From JBEEFP01 sp041166085 (GTDB lineage: Bacteria > Actinomycetota > Acidimicrobiia > Acidimicrobiales > JAFATL01), in assembly GCA_041166085.1 (NCBI GenBank), contig JBEEFP010000053.1:1-64000 (forward strand): a stretch of 64,000 bases of DNA. Direction: 5' to 3'. A model generated the notes under the pieces. The model was given only the letters and a program-made list of their open reading frames with translations, had not been told where the DNA came from and made no database searches. Positions 63,587-64,000 of the stretch are shown here, in pieces; the stretch's first letter is position 1, and each line of letters opens with the position of its first letter. The translations under genes were made by a program, and so were the position numbers.

Positions 63587-64000
63587 TCAGGCGGGTGTCG
63601 GTGCGGGTGATGGGTCGGCCTTGGGCTTCGGCGGCGGCATGAGCCTGGGTGCCTCGACGGCTGTTTCCGGCCAGCGCTTGCGGCTCACGCGCGACAGCTT
63701 GCGCAACAGCGCGATGGCGCCGGGATCGGAGTCGCCGGGCTTGCCCACGATGACGCCCTGCTCGAGCATCTTGACGATGATCTCGCGGCCGATGTCGGTG
63801 CGGACGATGGTCAGCGTCCAGTCGTTGAACGCCCCGATGCCGCCGGTCGAGATGTCGGCGTGCTCGGCTGCGAAGTCCGGGCACATCTTGCAGCCCTCCC
63901 GCGTCCAGGCGTGGCACTCCTTGAGGTTGACCTCGTGGTAGTCGCCGTTCTTCATCCAGATCTGGAAGACGCCCTTGATGTTCATCTTCACCATGTCCTG
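63587..64000 (-). CDS. Coenzyme F420 hydrogenase/dehydrogenase beta subunit (FrhB-like), C-terminal part (leaves the window)
   Basis: Only the last 137 residues are visible. KGVFQIWMKNGDYHEVNLKECHAWTREGCKMCPDFAAEHADISTGGIGAFNDWTLTIVRTDIGREIIVKML matches the C-terminal FrhB/FdhB domain, with CHAW...CKMC cysteines for a [4Fe-4S] cluster. These proteins link F420 to Fe-S centres. A Pro/Lys-rich tail (PKPKADPSPAPTPA) ends the chain. The start lies beyond the right edge. Presence of F420 chemistry is consistent with an actinobacterium. Confidence 0.85.
   Translation of the reverse strand, partial: QDMVKMNIKGVFQIWMKNGDYHEVNLKECHAWTREGCKMCPDFAAEHADISTGGIGAFNDWTLTIVRTDIGREIIVKMLEQGVIVGKPGDSDPGAIALLRKLSRVSRKRWPETAVEAPRLMPPPKPKADPSPAPTPA

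Noticed and set aside
1..64000. Genomic island, prophage, IS element or CRISPR array
   Set aside because: No transposase, integrase, att-like direct repeats, spaced repeats or compositional break was seen; gene content is chromosomal housekeeping and metabolism.

Overview
This is a GC-rich (roughly 70%), densely coded chromosomal segment of an actinobacterium. Lineage markers are a WhiB1-type Fe-S regulator beside a PdtaS-type histidine kinase, a DUF3107 protein, the DUF3090/SCO1664/histidine-phosphatase trio, a SufR-like regulator and the end of an F420-dependent FrhB-type subunit. An Acidimicrobiia-like or other deep-branching actinobacterial origin is my inference. I see no rRNA, tRNA, IS element, prophage or CRISPR array, and no gene-free stretch longer than 300 bases. 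Start-stop overlaps (GTGA, ATGA, TGATG) are very frequent.

Layout. 1-3015: end of a System I cytochrome c maturation operon (ccmF-G-H-I). 3012-6850: AtuA-type pair, AlkB-like dioxygenase, BNR propeller, MoaD-like protein. 6854-9893: Fe-S hub (cysteine desulfurase-like, SufR-like, divergent Mrp). 9935-13022: molybdopterin oxidoreductase, cytochrome b, an unrecognised Cys/His protein, NagA. 13156-16991: three consecutive genes with SipW-type signal peptides. 17027-19173: PfkB kinase and GH84 hexosaminidase. 19337-29302: a sugar or cyclitol cluster (hydrolase, PHP esterase, propeller, ceramidase-like, Gfo/Idh, DegT aminotransferase, ROK-like kinase, LivK-type binding protein, ADP-ribosylglycohydrolase). 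29296-33149: small accessory genes. 33208-41023: liv-type ABC operon with a LivH-LivM fusion and an unusual MFS-LivF fusion, divergent from a ROK repressor. 41029-46470: protease-like lipoprotein, ATL, Gfo/Idh, dGTPase, Lgt. 46472-51343: DUF3107, two ArsA-type ATPases, O-methyltransferase-like protein, PdtaS, WhiB. 51474-57473: GDPD, DAG kinase, SigB/F-type sigma and anti-sigma, EtfBA, aldonolactone-type oxidase. 57484-64000: conserved actinobacterial trio, UdgB, TauE, DinB, thiolase, FrhB-like end.

How parts connect. A 23-bp motif, TTTGTAwGTA-N5-TGCA, occurs at 19283, 25626 and 39799. It overlaps probable -10 elements in front of the hydrolase/PHP genes, the divergent aminotransferase and ROK kinase operons, and the divergent liv operon and ROK repressor. 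I infer a local regulon that joins a binding protein encoded at 26 kb to a permease encoded 10 kb away, controlled by the ROK repressor. A second theme is leaderless transcription: TANNNT lies 6-7 nt before the start codon at many genes. A third is a set of long perfect hairpins at convergent gene ends, two of which share the same outer sequence.
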